64,000 nt of DNA from Amphiura filiformis (taxonomy: Eukaryota; Echinodermata; Ophiuroidea; Amphilepidida; Amphiuridae), in contig NW_027305496.1 of NCBI RefSeq assembly GCF_039555335.1, forward strand, positions 62,001 through 126,000, written 5' to 3'. The notes beneath the pieces were generated by a model, which was given only the letters and a program-made list of their open reading frames with translations, made no database searches and was not told where the DNA came from. The position numbers and the translations under genes are program-made. Every line of letters starts with the position of its first letter. The first letter of the stretch is position 1. Below, in pieces: positions 34,001 through 44,506 of the stretch.

Positions 34001-37000
34001 AAAAAAAATTGTTTGCTTGCCCTCAAATGAATTTTAACAATTGGGTCAGTCGGTCGGGATTTCTTTTTTTTTCTTTTTTTTTTTTTAATTACTAGCAAAC
34101 TCTACTGTTTGTATTAATTAAGGCTCAACATATGAAAAATCAGCCAATTTTGGTGTCAAAATGAATCAACTAACATTACAACATAACTAGAATGTTGAAC
34201 ACAAGCTCTAAAATACATTTTGTTTTATATCTTCAGAATGCAAAAATATGACCAGAAAAAAACTTTTTCAGGAATTTCAAAATAGGGTCGGTATTCTTTT
34301 GTACAGTAAATAGAAAAAAACAACTTTTTTCTGATTTCAAAAATTAGGGTCGTTCGGTTGAGGGCAAGCAAACATCTTCTTTTTGTAGAAGAGGTCTTGT
34401 AATTAGTTTTGGTCAATGTGAAAGGCATTTTTAGGATCACGCTTACATCTACATGACAGTCCACCAAACCATCAACGATGAGAACATGCACACTGAAACA
34501 GCAGAAAACATTAATTCCTAATCTCATGTCAACTCTTTTAATTCATTACATGTACTCCAAATTGTTCTGGTCTGTTTGTTTTGTTGTTGTTGTTGTTGTT
34601 GTTGTTGTCGTTGGGTTTTTTGTCTTTTCAGCTTTTTACCCACGATATCTCAATTTCCAATTTTGTAATACCAGAACTTACGAACTCAATATCTTCGCTT
34701 AGGAATGTCCGATTTCACTGCTTTCGATATATACACTGCCGGTTTGAGTTAACTTACATGTACATTTTATTTTAAAATAACTTAATTAATTCGCAATGTA
34801 TAGTTTAAGCCTACTATATTATAATAGATAGTGGCCAGCACATTTATAAAGGACTGGTTACTCACTACAATCTTCACTCTTAAACTGTGTTTTTCTGAAT
34901 GTGCTGATCATGTTGATTGCTAGTCGGAAACTCCTCATGGCTATGGACATGGCATCTTACATACTCCATTCTATAACAGTCTGCCTAGTGCCTTGTGTGT
35001 TTTCTCTTCAATCATTTTGTTGAATGTAATTTTATGAATCAAATAGTTATGTGTCATTTTATTTATAATAAAGAAGTTATTAAATTAATAAAGTAAGACA
35101 ATTTATTTATCTATAAGTGCATGTCAAATGGGGTACATTGTTCAATACTATGCATAAATTATGCCCATATTATAGCTAGGCCCTAAAAACTTTATTTTGC
35201 ATCGGATTTTTCCCGTTGAAAAGACAAAACTGATGTTTATGATAGCAACCATTTCATCAATAACATTTTGAGTCATTTTTATCCATAAAACGACACAGGA
35301 TATGATAGATAACTACTTTCACATCAATATGGTCCATATGATCACAGATTGTTGAGAATCTGTGATATGATCCGGGGGATATGATGAAGATTTTGATTCT
35401 ATAGATCTGTTATCAACATGATATCACGCTGTTCAGTGGTCAAGGAGTAAGGACCCCGGTCAAGGACACTGAAGTGGAGTTCTGTTCGGCTGATCATATC
35501 GTCTGACAATCATAACAACAGTGATCTGATTGGCTGATTAAATTGGTCGGTGCAGATCGGCACTCTTGAAGGGAACACAAAGCTCCACATATGTCTCTCA
35601 TTAACAAGGCACTTGCGTCAATCTGAACAAGGGACTGCTGTTCTTCTCTGAAACCATGTGTAGGGCCACTTAAGTTTTACAGTGTGCACATGCATGACCA
35701 GAGATTTTCAAAACATACCCAAAGCAGGATTTGCCCTTTTTTAAGCAAAAAACACCACAGAAATATTTATGTTTGGGTGATGTTCCTGATGCAAACCAGA
35801 AGACACAAATTAATTTTTTTTTTTAAGTGAACTTATAAAGATAATTAGAAACAGCCCTTTTTCTTGAAAACAGGCTTTTTTTTACCCCCTAAACAGGATT
35901 CATTTGAAATTCACACTCCCTGTGTGGAAGATTTAATTAAGGTTGTGTCTTCCAAAAGGTGTATGGATTTTATCTTACACAGTTACACATGTACAGGCAT
36001 CTGCACCACCACCATCAGACCCACCAGTTTGTCACAATAAGGTCTAGCAACACTCCTTAGGCCAAGAAAAAAAATTGTTTGCTTGCCCTCAAATGAATTT
36101 TAACAATTGGGTCAGTCGGTCGGGATTTCTTTTTTTTTCTTTTTTTTTTTTAATTACTAGCAAACTCTACTGTTTGTATTAATTAAGGCTCAACATATGA
36201 AAAATCAGCCAATTTTGGTGTCAAAATGAATCAACTAACATTACAACATACTAGAATGTTGAACACAAGCTCTAAAATACATTTTGTTTTATATCTTCAG
36301 AATGCAAAAATATGACCAGAAAAAAAACTTTTTCAGGAATTTCCAAAAATAGGGTCGGTATTCTTTTGTACAGTAAATAGAAAAAAACAACTTTTTTCTG
36401 ATTTCCAAAATTAGGGTCGTTCGGTTGAGGGCAAGCAAACATCTTCTTTTTGTAGAAGAGGTCTTGTAATTAGTTTTGGTCAATGTGAAAGGCATTTTTA
36501 GGATCACGCTTACATCTACATGACAGTCCACCAAACCATCAACGATGAGAACATGCACACTGAAACAGCAGAAAACATTAATTCCTAATCTCATGTCAAC
36601 TCTTTTAATTCATTACATGTACTCCAAATTGTTCTGGTCTGTTTGTTTTGTTGTTGTTGTTGTTGTTGTTGTTGTCGTAGGTTTTTTTTGTCTTTTCAGC
36701 TTTTTACCCACGATATCTCAATTTCCAATTTTGTAATACCAGAACTTACGAACTCAATATCTTTTTTTAGGAATGTCCGATTTCACTGCTTTCGATATAT
36801 ACACTGCCGGTTTGAGTTAACTTACATGTACATTTTATTTTAAAATAACTTAATTAATTCGCAATGTATAGTTTAAGCCTACTATATTATAATAGATAGT
36901 GGCCAGCACATTTATAAAGGACTGGTTACTCACTACAATCTTCACTCTTAAACTGTGTTTTTCTGAATGTGCTGATCATGTTGATTGCTAGTCGGAAACT

Positions 37001-40000
37001 CCTGCTGAAGCTATGGACATGGCATCTTACATACTCCATTCTATAACAGTCTGCCTAGTGCCTTGTGTGTTTTCTCTTCAATCATTTTGTTGAATGTAAT
37101 TTTATGAATCAAATAGTTATGTGTCATTTTATTTATAATAAAGAAGTTATTAAATTAATAAAGTAAGACAATTTATTTATCTATAAGTGCATGTCAAATG
37201 GGGTACATTGTTCAATACTATGCATAAATTATGCCCATATTATAGCTAGGCCCTAAAAACTTTATTTTGCATCGGATTTTTCCCGTTGAAAAGACAAAAC
37301 TGATGTTTATGATAGCAACCATTTCATCAATAACATTTTGAGTCATTTTTATCCATAAAACGACACAGGATATGATAGATAACTACTTTCACATCAATAT
37401 GGTCCATATGATCACAGATTGTTGAGAATCTGTGATATGATCCGGGATATGATGAAGATTTTGATTCTATAGATCTGTTATCAACATGATATCACGCTGT
37501 TCAGTGGTCAAGGAGTAAGGACCCCGGTCAAGGACACTGATATGACATCATAGGTGATGTCAGATTTTCTTCTGCTGACCATATGATGCTATATATATTA
37601 ACTATTATTGTTACATTTAGGCCTTTAAACTTTTAAAGTCATAATTAATTAGTTCAAACATAACTTTGGTAATACTCACTGCTTTTAGTTCGTTGAAACG
37701 GCAAAACATACTTACTTTTCCTAACAAATCAATTAAAATATTTAAAAAAATTTAACCACAAAAAGTTAAAAAAATCATTCCAATACCACTAAAATATAAT
37801 CTCTTGAGTAAACTGACCCCAAACCTGAAACAGGTACCAGCCCCGAATGGGCTGGCGAAAAAAAACTTTTTCAGGAATTTCCAAAAATAGGGTCGGTATT
37901 CTTTTGTACAGTAAATAGAAAAAAACAACTTTTTTCTGATTTCCAAAATTAGGGTCGTTCGGTTGAGGGCAAGCAAACATCTTCTTTTTTTTTGCCTTAT
38001 CATAAGTTGTAACCATATTTTATCTTTGTACTATTACAGGCAGCTGCAGCAGTAGCACCACCACCACCAGACCCACCAGTACTAGTAGATGTTGTCACGG
38101 TTACCCCAAATGTTGCCACCAAACCCTTGGTAGTAAAACCAAAACCAACGGTGACAAGGCAACCACCGCCAACTATTCAGAAATCATCAAAGGTTACACC
38201 ACCTGTCCGAGTGGCTCAGGCGAAATCATTGGTTCAGGAGAAATCAGTGACGGTTACTCCGCCAGCTCCAGCAGAAACTGTTGCAACCATTGCAGCACAG
38301 AAACCTGTCTTTGAGCCTGCTACAGTACCTACCACAGTACCTACCACACCTGTGGAACAGACATTGGTTGCTGAGCAACCAGAGTATAAGGGTCACTGCT
38401 TCAAAGATCCAAATTTTGTGGTAGGTTATTTAAAAGAAGATACAATTTTGGGTTGAGCAAAAATATATAGAGTTATAACAAGTCACCACCAACAACAAAA
38501 ATGTCAGGCCCAATTTTTTTTACCTCACAAACATATAAGTGTACACTGAACAGTCATTTTAGACACCGTACAAATTCAGCGGGGTCGACCGGTAAATTCA
38601 GATGCATTATTTATCAACTCAAGTCATGCGCCTTGATCCGCCTTGGTACAACCCTGAACAATGAGAAGTTTATAATAATTAGGCCTACATGTACCATGCA
38701 GCTTGGTTATTCCAGTTCAAATCCATTCACCTTAATTTTCCACACAAGGAGTGTGAATTTCAAATCAGTTACAGGTCTGGGTGACTCCATTTGAAATCTA
38801 CACTCCCTGTGTGAGAGATTTAAGTAATGTCTACCATATAGGAAGTGTGTGGATTTCAACTGTACTGAAATAGCCCATTCCACTATCAATCCCAAAATTC
38901 AGCTTGTGACATAATTTGCCCATCAAGTTACTTGTTTTAAGGTGTAAAAAAAGTAATTTTCTATATTTATCAATGATATACAAAAGAGTCTAAGTAAATG
39001 TCAAAGTAATAGTCCCTGGGGTAATAACATGAAATTGATCAATGGGCTATTTCCAGTTGAAATCCATATGCCCCGTATGGAAGATATATGACCTTAATAT
39101 TCCACACAGGGAGTGTGAATTTCAGATGGATGTTACCTGAAGGGGAGATTCCATTTGAAATCTACACCCCCTGTGTGGGAGATTAAGGTCATGTCTTCTG
39201 TGGGGTATATGGATTTCAAATTATAGCCCAATGGGCACTCACATGATAATGTGAGCCTTCAAATCAAACTATAGGATGATGAGTTATGATTTCACCCAGA
39301 CGGTTTGGCCCGCTGTAATACATTGTAGTGCTTCTTTTGACAAAGTTTAGGCTATGGGGTGAATTCAACCATCGGAATGGGGCATTTCAGGGGATCAGGG
39401 GTCCAGACCGAGCATATCTGGGGTTTGGCAGACTTTTTTTGTGAATTTCAAACCTTATGGGTAAAATGTAGTGAAATCTCACGGGACAGGCTCTGGGTCT
39501 ATTATTAGACTAGAATTATTAGCATTCATTGTTTCCAGTAATCTAAAGTAGTTCCCAGATTTTGACAAATGAGTGTGGTTTCTCAATCTTTGCAGCATTC
39601 CAGTAAAGGCGGCGGTGTATTATCAAACCGCAAATCAAGAGTCTGGAAAACGTTAAAACAAATTGCAGCAGCAGAGAGGTCATTACCATGGAAACCAAGT
39701 GACCCCACATGTAAGTTGACCAATCACTGTTTCAAGTAGATTAAAGGGGCATTTCGTGATCCACAGCCTCGTCCCCCCACTTTTCTCAAAAAAAGTTGAG
39801 ATTTTTATATCGCTGGAAACCTCTGGCTACATAATGTTTATGTACAAAATATCTCTTGCAGATTGATTCGTTTAGCTAAGATATCGTGAAATTAGAATTT
39901 CGCTTCTGGTGCACCAGAACGAAATTACAACGCATTGTCTATGGAGCAGTGTAATACACATAATCATGCATAACTCGCAAACGCAAAATCGGAATCAACT

Positions 40001-42420
40001 GAAATTTTGGGAATAGGCTTTTTTCGTGGATGTGTACTGAAACATGTCATAAAAAGAGGATGCTAGGATCACGAAATCCTCCTTTAAATAAGATGGTCAA
40101 ATCAAGGAGGTAGAAATGAATTGGATGGATGAGGGGGTGGTCAGTCATGAATTAGCTAATGTTTGACCTATTTTCCGCATTTCAGACAGATTCAACTCTA
40201 CGAGTAGGTCTGACATGTATTCTTCTTCAATAGAAGTCAAATGACATTTTGTGGGTATACAAATCGATTTGTGGGTCCATGTATTGGACACTACATGTAT
40301 GTTTAGACCTCAGTGCATCACACAACTTTATCATGCTTTGGTGCTGTGCATTAATTTGAAGGATCGAATGCAAAAGGCACCCAAAAAAGGCCTGTGCCTA
40401 CAAGATGTGATGTCACACTGATTACCGCTATATACAGTGGAATCGTGTTGTCAGGGCCTCAGATTTTATTTGCATTAACCCCCTGGACACTACCGGTCAT
40501 CTAACAGCATTTCTGATTGGTTGATAACTTGAAATGCTCATGTCAATTGCCAATTATGACTAGGCTTTAAACTATTTATGGTCAGACTTGCATTTGCAGA
40601 TGATCTTATTAATACCCTCCTTGATTGGTTCAAAATTGAACACTATATTCATTTTGGCCAATCAGCAGGTAGTTCTCATACGGTTTAACAGGAATTTGTG
40701 TGATCAGGTCATTCTGTAAATCTTAATACATTATGGTTGGAACTTAAAATACATTTTATATTATCAGGAGTATTTGAGATTCTGTTTCCCAAAGTGTTTT
40801 TTTATAAGTGGTGAAAACCGGATAAGTCGCATCCAGCATTGTGGTTTGAAACCCCCCTCCGACAGGGACACATACTGCTGTATACGCCAATATTTTTGCG
40901 TACAGATATTTTCGCGGCTTCAAGTATCACTGACAATTTTGTGAGGTGTTAAATTCACGGTTTTTAGCAACTTATATAATAAAATACATAAGAAATGTCT
41001 TCATTTCAACATATTCGCGGGTTATTATTTTCGCGGGCATATATAAATTCGCGAAAATAAAACCACCTCGAAAATTTCAGCGTATACAGTAATGTACTTG
41101 TTTTTTGTGTTGCTTTTCTGTATTACAGATAGTAGTCTTGAAGCTCCACCATCTTTTAAACCTGCAAAGAAATACTCGGACATCTCAGGTTTCCAGGTAA
41201 GGATACCACCTGCAATGGCCTATTCCAGCTCAGCAATGGCAAAAGTTATAATAGCAATTTTCACTCTAGAATTCAGTGCTTCAAAAGAATTATAGTTTTT
41301 AAAAGGTACCAGTTATGTTCACCCCCTGTATATCCTAAACAAAGACAGATATGTCATAATTGGAACCAGCAGCCAATATCTGCATCTTTTAGCTCGAATT
41401 TAAGACCTTATGGTTGAAATCGTTCAACGACGATCTAAAAATTTAAAATAGATGCAAATTCAAAAGTGGCAGTTTGCTCCATTGCATGCCCTATTGATTT
41501 GTACACAAAGTATTCTCGAACAAGAGAACTACATTTTTGTAGCGCCATGTAGATTAGCATGTAAAAACTAGCGCCATACTTTCATTTAATTAGAACACAA
41601 GAGTAACTTTCGATTTTGTTTCTTCATTAGGTTTTAGATCACCATTTCTTTAATTCTTAACCAATTTCAACAAATGAGGTCTGAAATCAGAACTAAAGAG
41701 TACATGTATTGGCTGCTTGTTTTAATTTTGTCATATTTGCCTTTGTTTATGATATACAGGGGTGAACATAACTGGTACCTTAATTCTTTTGCGTACTGTA
41801 TGCCCTACTAGTCCAATAGAATGCCCTAACCATCGTGCAAATCATGTTAAATTTGCCATATTTGGCAGAGATACATTACTTACAGAGCTAATCATTATAG
41901 GTTATGGAGCCATAGGTGTAGGTCATAGATAGGTCAAGGTATATTTTTCTGAATCCTTATGACTAGAGGATGATAATGATGTGAATTTTGAGCACGTTTG
42001 AACTTTGAACTTGACTTCCTGTGCAAAGTTCAGTGACCTTTTCCACTAAAAGAGGGGTGTTGTTGAAATGGCTCTATAGCCTACATAGTCACTTCTATAA
42101 GTACTATTACCCTACCAAATATGGCAACTTTAACACGATTTGCACGATTGTCGTGCCTATGAACCGAAATATCTTAAACTACACCCTACATATATTAGTA
42201 AAATGAAAATAAAAAGCATTCCAAGTATAATAACTTTACAAGGGTTGAATGCCCTTTTGATATTTTGTTTTGTCTTGCCTATTTGCAGGCCAAGTATACC
42301 GATCCACACACCAAGTTACGATACGCAACAACAGAGGAATTCTCTCGGCTGAGGATGTTGCCGCAAGACATTGTGACTGGGTTATTAGCGCTGAGGAAAG
42401 CTAATACAGAAGTACCATGA
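30965..42420 (+). CDS. INO80C: INO80 complex subunit C (YL1 C-terminal domain), 5 exons
   Basis: Exons 30965-31063, 38040-38420, 39596-39710, 41129-41196 and 42289-42420 join in frame to 264 codons. INO80C is a nuclear subunit of the INO80 ATP-dependent nucleosome-remodelling complex. The C-terminal third is unmistakable: KDPNFV, then RVWKTLKQIAAAERSLPW, then APPSFKPAKKYSDISG and YTDPHTKLRYATTEEFSRL, ending LALRKANTEVP. This is the YL1_C domain with the family's usual ending. The N-terminus is basic (KSMRTRKSKRP), as in a nuclear protein. The protein is longer than the human one (about 192 aa) because exon 2 carries a Pro/Thr/Val-rich low-complexity segment (residues about 34-150). Intron 1 is 7 kb and contains a 2.07-kb tandem duplication. 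No break is seen. Confidence 0.96.
31246..32442 (+). mobile_element. Element E interrupted by later insertions
   Basis: The left part 31246-31390 and right part about 32240-32442 match the continuous copies. The intervening ~0.85 kb is foreign and includes the intact TTAA MITE 31874-32233. Confidence 0.7.
31874..32233. mobile_element. TTAA MITE (GGGGGTACTACAC), full copy
   Basis: 360 bp with long inverted arms (TACTACACCCCTGGCCAATT and complement) between TTAA sites. A shorter copy lies at 8852-9077. Confidence 0.82.
32842..33262. mobile_element. Inverted-repeat element with GTGTACCCC ends
   Basis: Left ATGTGTACCCCCGGGGTTAG, right CACCCCGGGGTACACAT. Subterminal GATTTTTGGCA repeats and G-tracts create several open frames on both strands that are not genes. 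Confidence 0.75.
33405..35470 (+). repeat. 2.07-kb tandem duplication in INO80C intron 1, copy 1
   Basis: GAAGTGGAGTTCTGTTCGGC recurs at 33405 and 35471, period 2066 bp, and the copies differ only by small indels and rare substitutions. Each holds a pseudo-exon (33935-33965), an inverted-repeat MITE (GTTTGCTTGCCCTCAA ends, about 34009-34373) and a GTT microsatellite (34581-34612). Confidence 0.93.
33935..33970 (+). pseudogene. Decayed copy of the INO80C exon 2 acceptor and start (also at ~36000)
   Basis: CATGTACAG followed by GCATCTGCACCACCACCATC and AGACCCACCAGT parallels the true exon 2 start (CTATTACAG, GCAGCTGCAGCAGTAGCACC, then AGACCCACCAGT). Read in the same frame it gives ASAPPPSDPPVCHNKV and then a stop. 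It could act as a cryptic exon, but more likely is a relic. Confidence 0.6.
35471..37540 (+). repeat. 2.07-kb tandem duplication in INO80C intron 1, copy 2
   Basis: Near-identical to 33405-35470; ends at AAGGACACTGA like copy 1. The pseudo-exon lies at about 36000-36030 and the GTT microsatellite at 36648-36678. Confidence 0.93.
37857..37987 (+). repeat. Third partial copy of the duplicated segment
   Basis: From AAAAAAACTTTTTCAGGAAT to GCAAGCAAACATCTTCTTTT it matches 36322-36450 almost exactly. It ends about 53 bp before INO80C exon 2. Confidence 0.85.
38040..38420 (+). CDS. INO80C: INO80C exon 2 (low-complexity expansion)
   Basis: 381 bp, phase 0 to 0, acceptor CTATTACAG and donor GTAGGT. 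Starts AAAAVAPPPPDPP, continues through Pro/Thr/Val-rich sequence with a duplicated VPTT unit, and ends GHCFKDPNFV, the conserved block that precedes the YL1 domain. Two decayed copies of its first 40 bases lie upstream in intron 1. Confidence 0.93.
38700..38885. mobile_element. CTATTCC-family palindromic MITE, copy 2
   Basis: GGTTATTCCAGTTCAAATCC at the left; the inverted counterpart GATTTCAACTGTACTGAAAT at the right. Confidence 0.7.
39044..39230. mobile_element. CTATTCC-family palindromic MITE, copy 3
   Basis: GGGCTATTTCCAGTTGAAAT at the left and GGATTTCAAATTATAGCCC at the right, with CACACAGGGAGTGTGAATTT in the arms. Confidence 0.78.
39596..39710 (+). CDS. INO80C: INO80C exon 3
   Basis: 115 bp, acceptor TTTGCAG and donor GTAAGT, phase 0 to 1. 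Codes SRVWKTLKQIAAAERSLPW, nearly identical in pattern to the human block. Confidence 0.95.
39743..40087 (+). mobile_element. Element E, intact copy
   Basis: TTAAAGGGGCATTTCGTGAT to GGATCACGAAATCCTCCTTTAA region; central palindrome TTCTGGTGCACCAGAA. Lies 33 bp after INO80C exon 3. Confidence 0.82.
40478..40692. mobile_element. TTAACCCC dispersed repeat, copy 2
   Basis: Matches 6382-6597 throughout (GATCTTATTAATACCCTCCT shared). Confidence 0.65.
40878..41092. mobile_element. CG-rich-end MITE (ACTGTATACGC...GAAAATTTC)
   Basis: Inverted ends TACTGCTGTATACGCCAATA and AATTTCAGCGTATACAGTA, with inner TTTTCGCGG / CGCGAAAATA. It is a variant of the elements at 44556-44742 and 51443-51660. It ends 37 bp before INO80C exon 4. 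Confidence 0.7.
41129..41196 (+). CDS. INO80C: INO80C exon 4
   Basis: 68 bp, acceptor GTATTACAG and donor GTAAGG, phase 1 to 0. Codes SSLEAPPSFKPAKKYSDISG, the start of the YL1_C domain. Confidence 0.95.
41197..42288. other. INO80C intron 4, nothing recognised
   Basis: Weak duplicated phrase TAACTGGTACC/AGTTATGTTCACCCC (41310-41330 and 41760-41780, inverted) suggests an old ~460-bp inverted-repeat element. No gene seen. Confidence 0.5.
42289..42420 (+). CDS. INO80C: INO80C exon 5 (stop codon)
   Basis: 132 bp from acceptor TATTTGCAG to TGA. Codes AKYTDPHTKLRYATTEEFSR through LALRKANTEVP. The end coincides with the family's C-terminus. Confidence 0.95.
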   Translation, partial: AKYTDPHTKLRYATTEEFSRLRMLPQDIVTGLLALRKANTEVP

Positions 42421-43328
42421 GCGAATGACTTCTTGATGCTCATATCATGGTATACTGTGTCTTGTCTCAAGTTGACAGTGATGTCAGTGTGCTGTATAAA
42501 ATGCGGTTGTGGGGCAAGTGCAGTGTATTATTTCTAGCTAAAACCCTGGGAAACTGTAAAGACAAGCCGCACTTCTAGTTCTACATGTGTGCAACTGTTC
42601 ATACGCCATGGGACTCACTGTTTATGTGCGTGATATCGATGCAAACCTGCCCACTGCAAAATACCCACATGGCATTACTCCCAACTTGAAACGAAACGCA
42701 TTATATAGCAATCACAACTAGTGATAGAAAATTATCAGTAATATCAGCAGCGATTGTACAAAGCTACCAGCGTTCATTCATGGCTAGGGACTGTCTAGAT
42801 AGTTGTTTTTAAGAGACACTGGTAAGGATTTGACGCTGTGGCAAGCTAGTGACTTCTGATCAACATATTGGCAATCACTTTTCCGATCAAACGCACGAAT
42901 GTAGACACTAATAACGTTTATAAAAACACTATGTTCTTTGTGACTGCTTCTAGTTTGATACATGTCAGGCATTAGTAGTACATGATTGGCCATTCTTAGT
43001 CAGTGGGAGTGGTCTATTACGTAGACACATAATCTGATTGGACAATCGCATGATTTTGGGTGTCGTCTATCAGGCTGTAGACAACCCCAAGTCATCATGA
43101 GTGTTGATAACGCTGTAACACACTCATAGAGGTGTGCGATGTATCACGCTAGTATGCGTAGACGCAAAGTGAAATACTCGCACGCCGCTAACAGTACGCC
43201 GCAACAAAAGATGTGAAGTTGTAAACAAGTTTCGTTCATTTTAGAAAAAGGGGAGTTTTTATGATGGTAAATTAATTTTTGCTTTAAAAAATAGTTTACA
43301 GTTATTGAAATAATATTTAACTGACTAA

Positions 43329-43508
43329 GAATGAGAATAAAAGATAGGATTTTTTATTTTGACTATCCTCTACCTATGATAGACGACAGGCAGGCCCAAT
43401 ATTTTTAGCTGCGCCGGCATCCACTACTCAAAATATTGGACCTGCCTGTCGTCTATCACATGGTAGAGGATAGTCAAAATAAAAATTCCTATTGTTTATT
43501 CTCTAAGT
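43329..43508. repeat. Inverted repeat, ~75-bp arms
   Basis: AGGATAGTCAAAATAAAAA and GATAGACGACAGGCAGG with their complements, loop near GCTGCGCCGGCATCC. Confidence 0.82.
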
Positions 43509-43552
43509 AGTTGTCAGGAATCCGGAAACCAAATACATGGTATATTATATTG

Positions 43553-43742
43553 TGCCATTCCAGCTGAAATCCATACACCCCTTTATGGAATACTTGACCT
43601 TAATCTTCCACACAGGGAGGTGTAGATTTCAAATGGAGTTACCCATTCAGGTAACCCCATTTGAAATTCATACTCCATATGTGGAAGGTTAATGTCATGC
43701 ATGTCTTCCAAAGGGGTGGATGTACTTTTACTGGAATAGCCA
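43553..43742. mobile_element. CTATTCC-family palindromic MITE, copy 4
   Basis: CATTCCAGCTGAAATCCATA at the left, TACTTTTACTGGAATAGCC at the right. Confidence 0.75.
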
Positions 43743-43954
43743 GAATTTCATAGAGAGTGACAAGGTTTAGACTCCTGTAACTGATTGGACACTGGCATAG
43801 CCAAGAGCTCCTACTGCCTCCCTCCCCCCGCATTTTTTACAATGTTTCCCTTTGAAAGTCACTATAAGCACAGAACTAGTTTGAGTCTATAGAATCTTGA
43901 ACCAAGTCTTATCTCTTTCTGTTTATCATGGAAAAATGGTATATATAAGGGGAG

Positions 43955-44218
43955 ACACATCTGTGATGCGATCAAGCAAAATCAGTCGGAACTCAGAAAT
44001 ATTGATTTTGAGATATAGCCAAACAAAGGAAATATTTCTTTTTGTTTCCTATTGTTTTGGAAACTCTTTAATTGCTCATATTTTTGGAACTGGTTGTTCG
44101 AGTTCAATGGGGTGTTTGGCAAAATACAGCTTTGTAAATGTTTTTTAGTATCTTATAAGAAACTGTAAATTTAATATTTCCGAGTTCCGACTGATTTTGC
44201 TTGATCGCATCACATTTG
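43955..44218. mobile_element. MITE with TIR GATCAAGCAAAATCAGTCGG, copy 1
   Basis: Left GTGATGCGATCAAGCAAAAT, right ATTTTGCTTGATCGCATCAC. A second copy lies at 58262-58530. Confidence 0.78.
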
Positions 44219-44506
44219 TCCACTCCCAAATTTGAGATTCCTTGATACTTATGAACAGTAAGATGTATTCTTTCACTCGAAACTGATAATATACAACTTG
44301 TTAATATTTCCTCATATTTTTGCTTGATTTATTTCACTCTTTTCAACTCTAAAAAGTCACATGGCTCAAGACAGCTTAGTAAATTGGCGGGAAATAATGA
44401 GTTAGGAATTCAATTGATAAACTACCTGACGGGAATAAATGTAAAGCGCTTTGAGGCAGTTTACGGCATAAAGCGCTTTATAAATAGCTACATCTATTTT
44501 TACATT

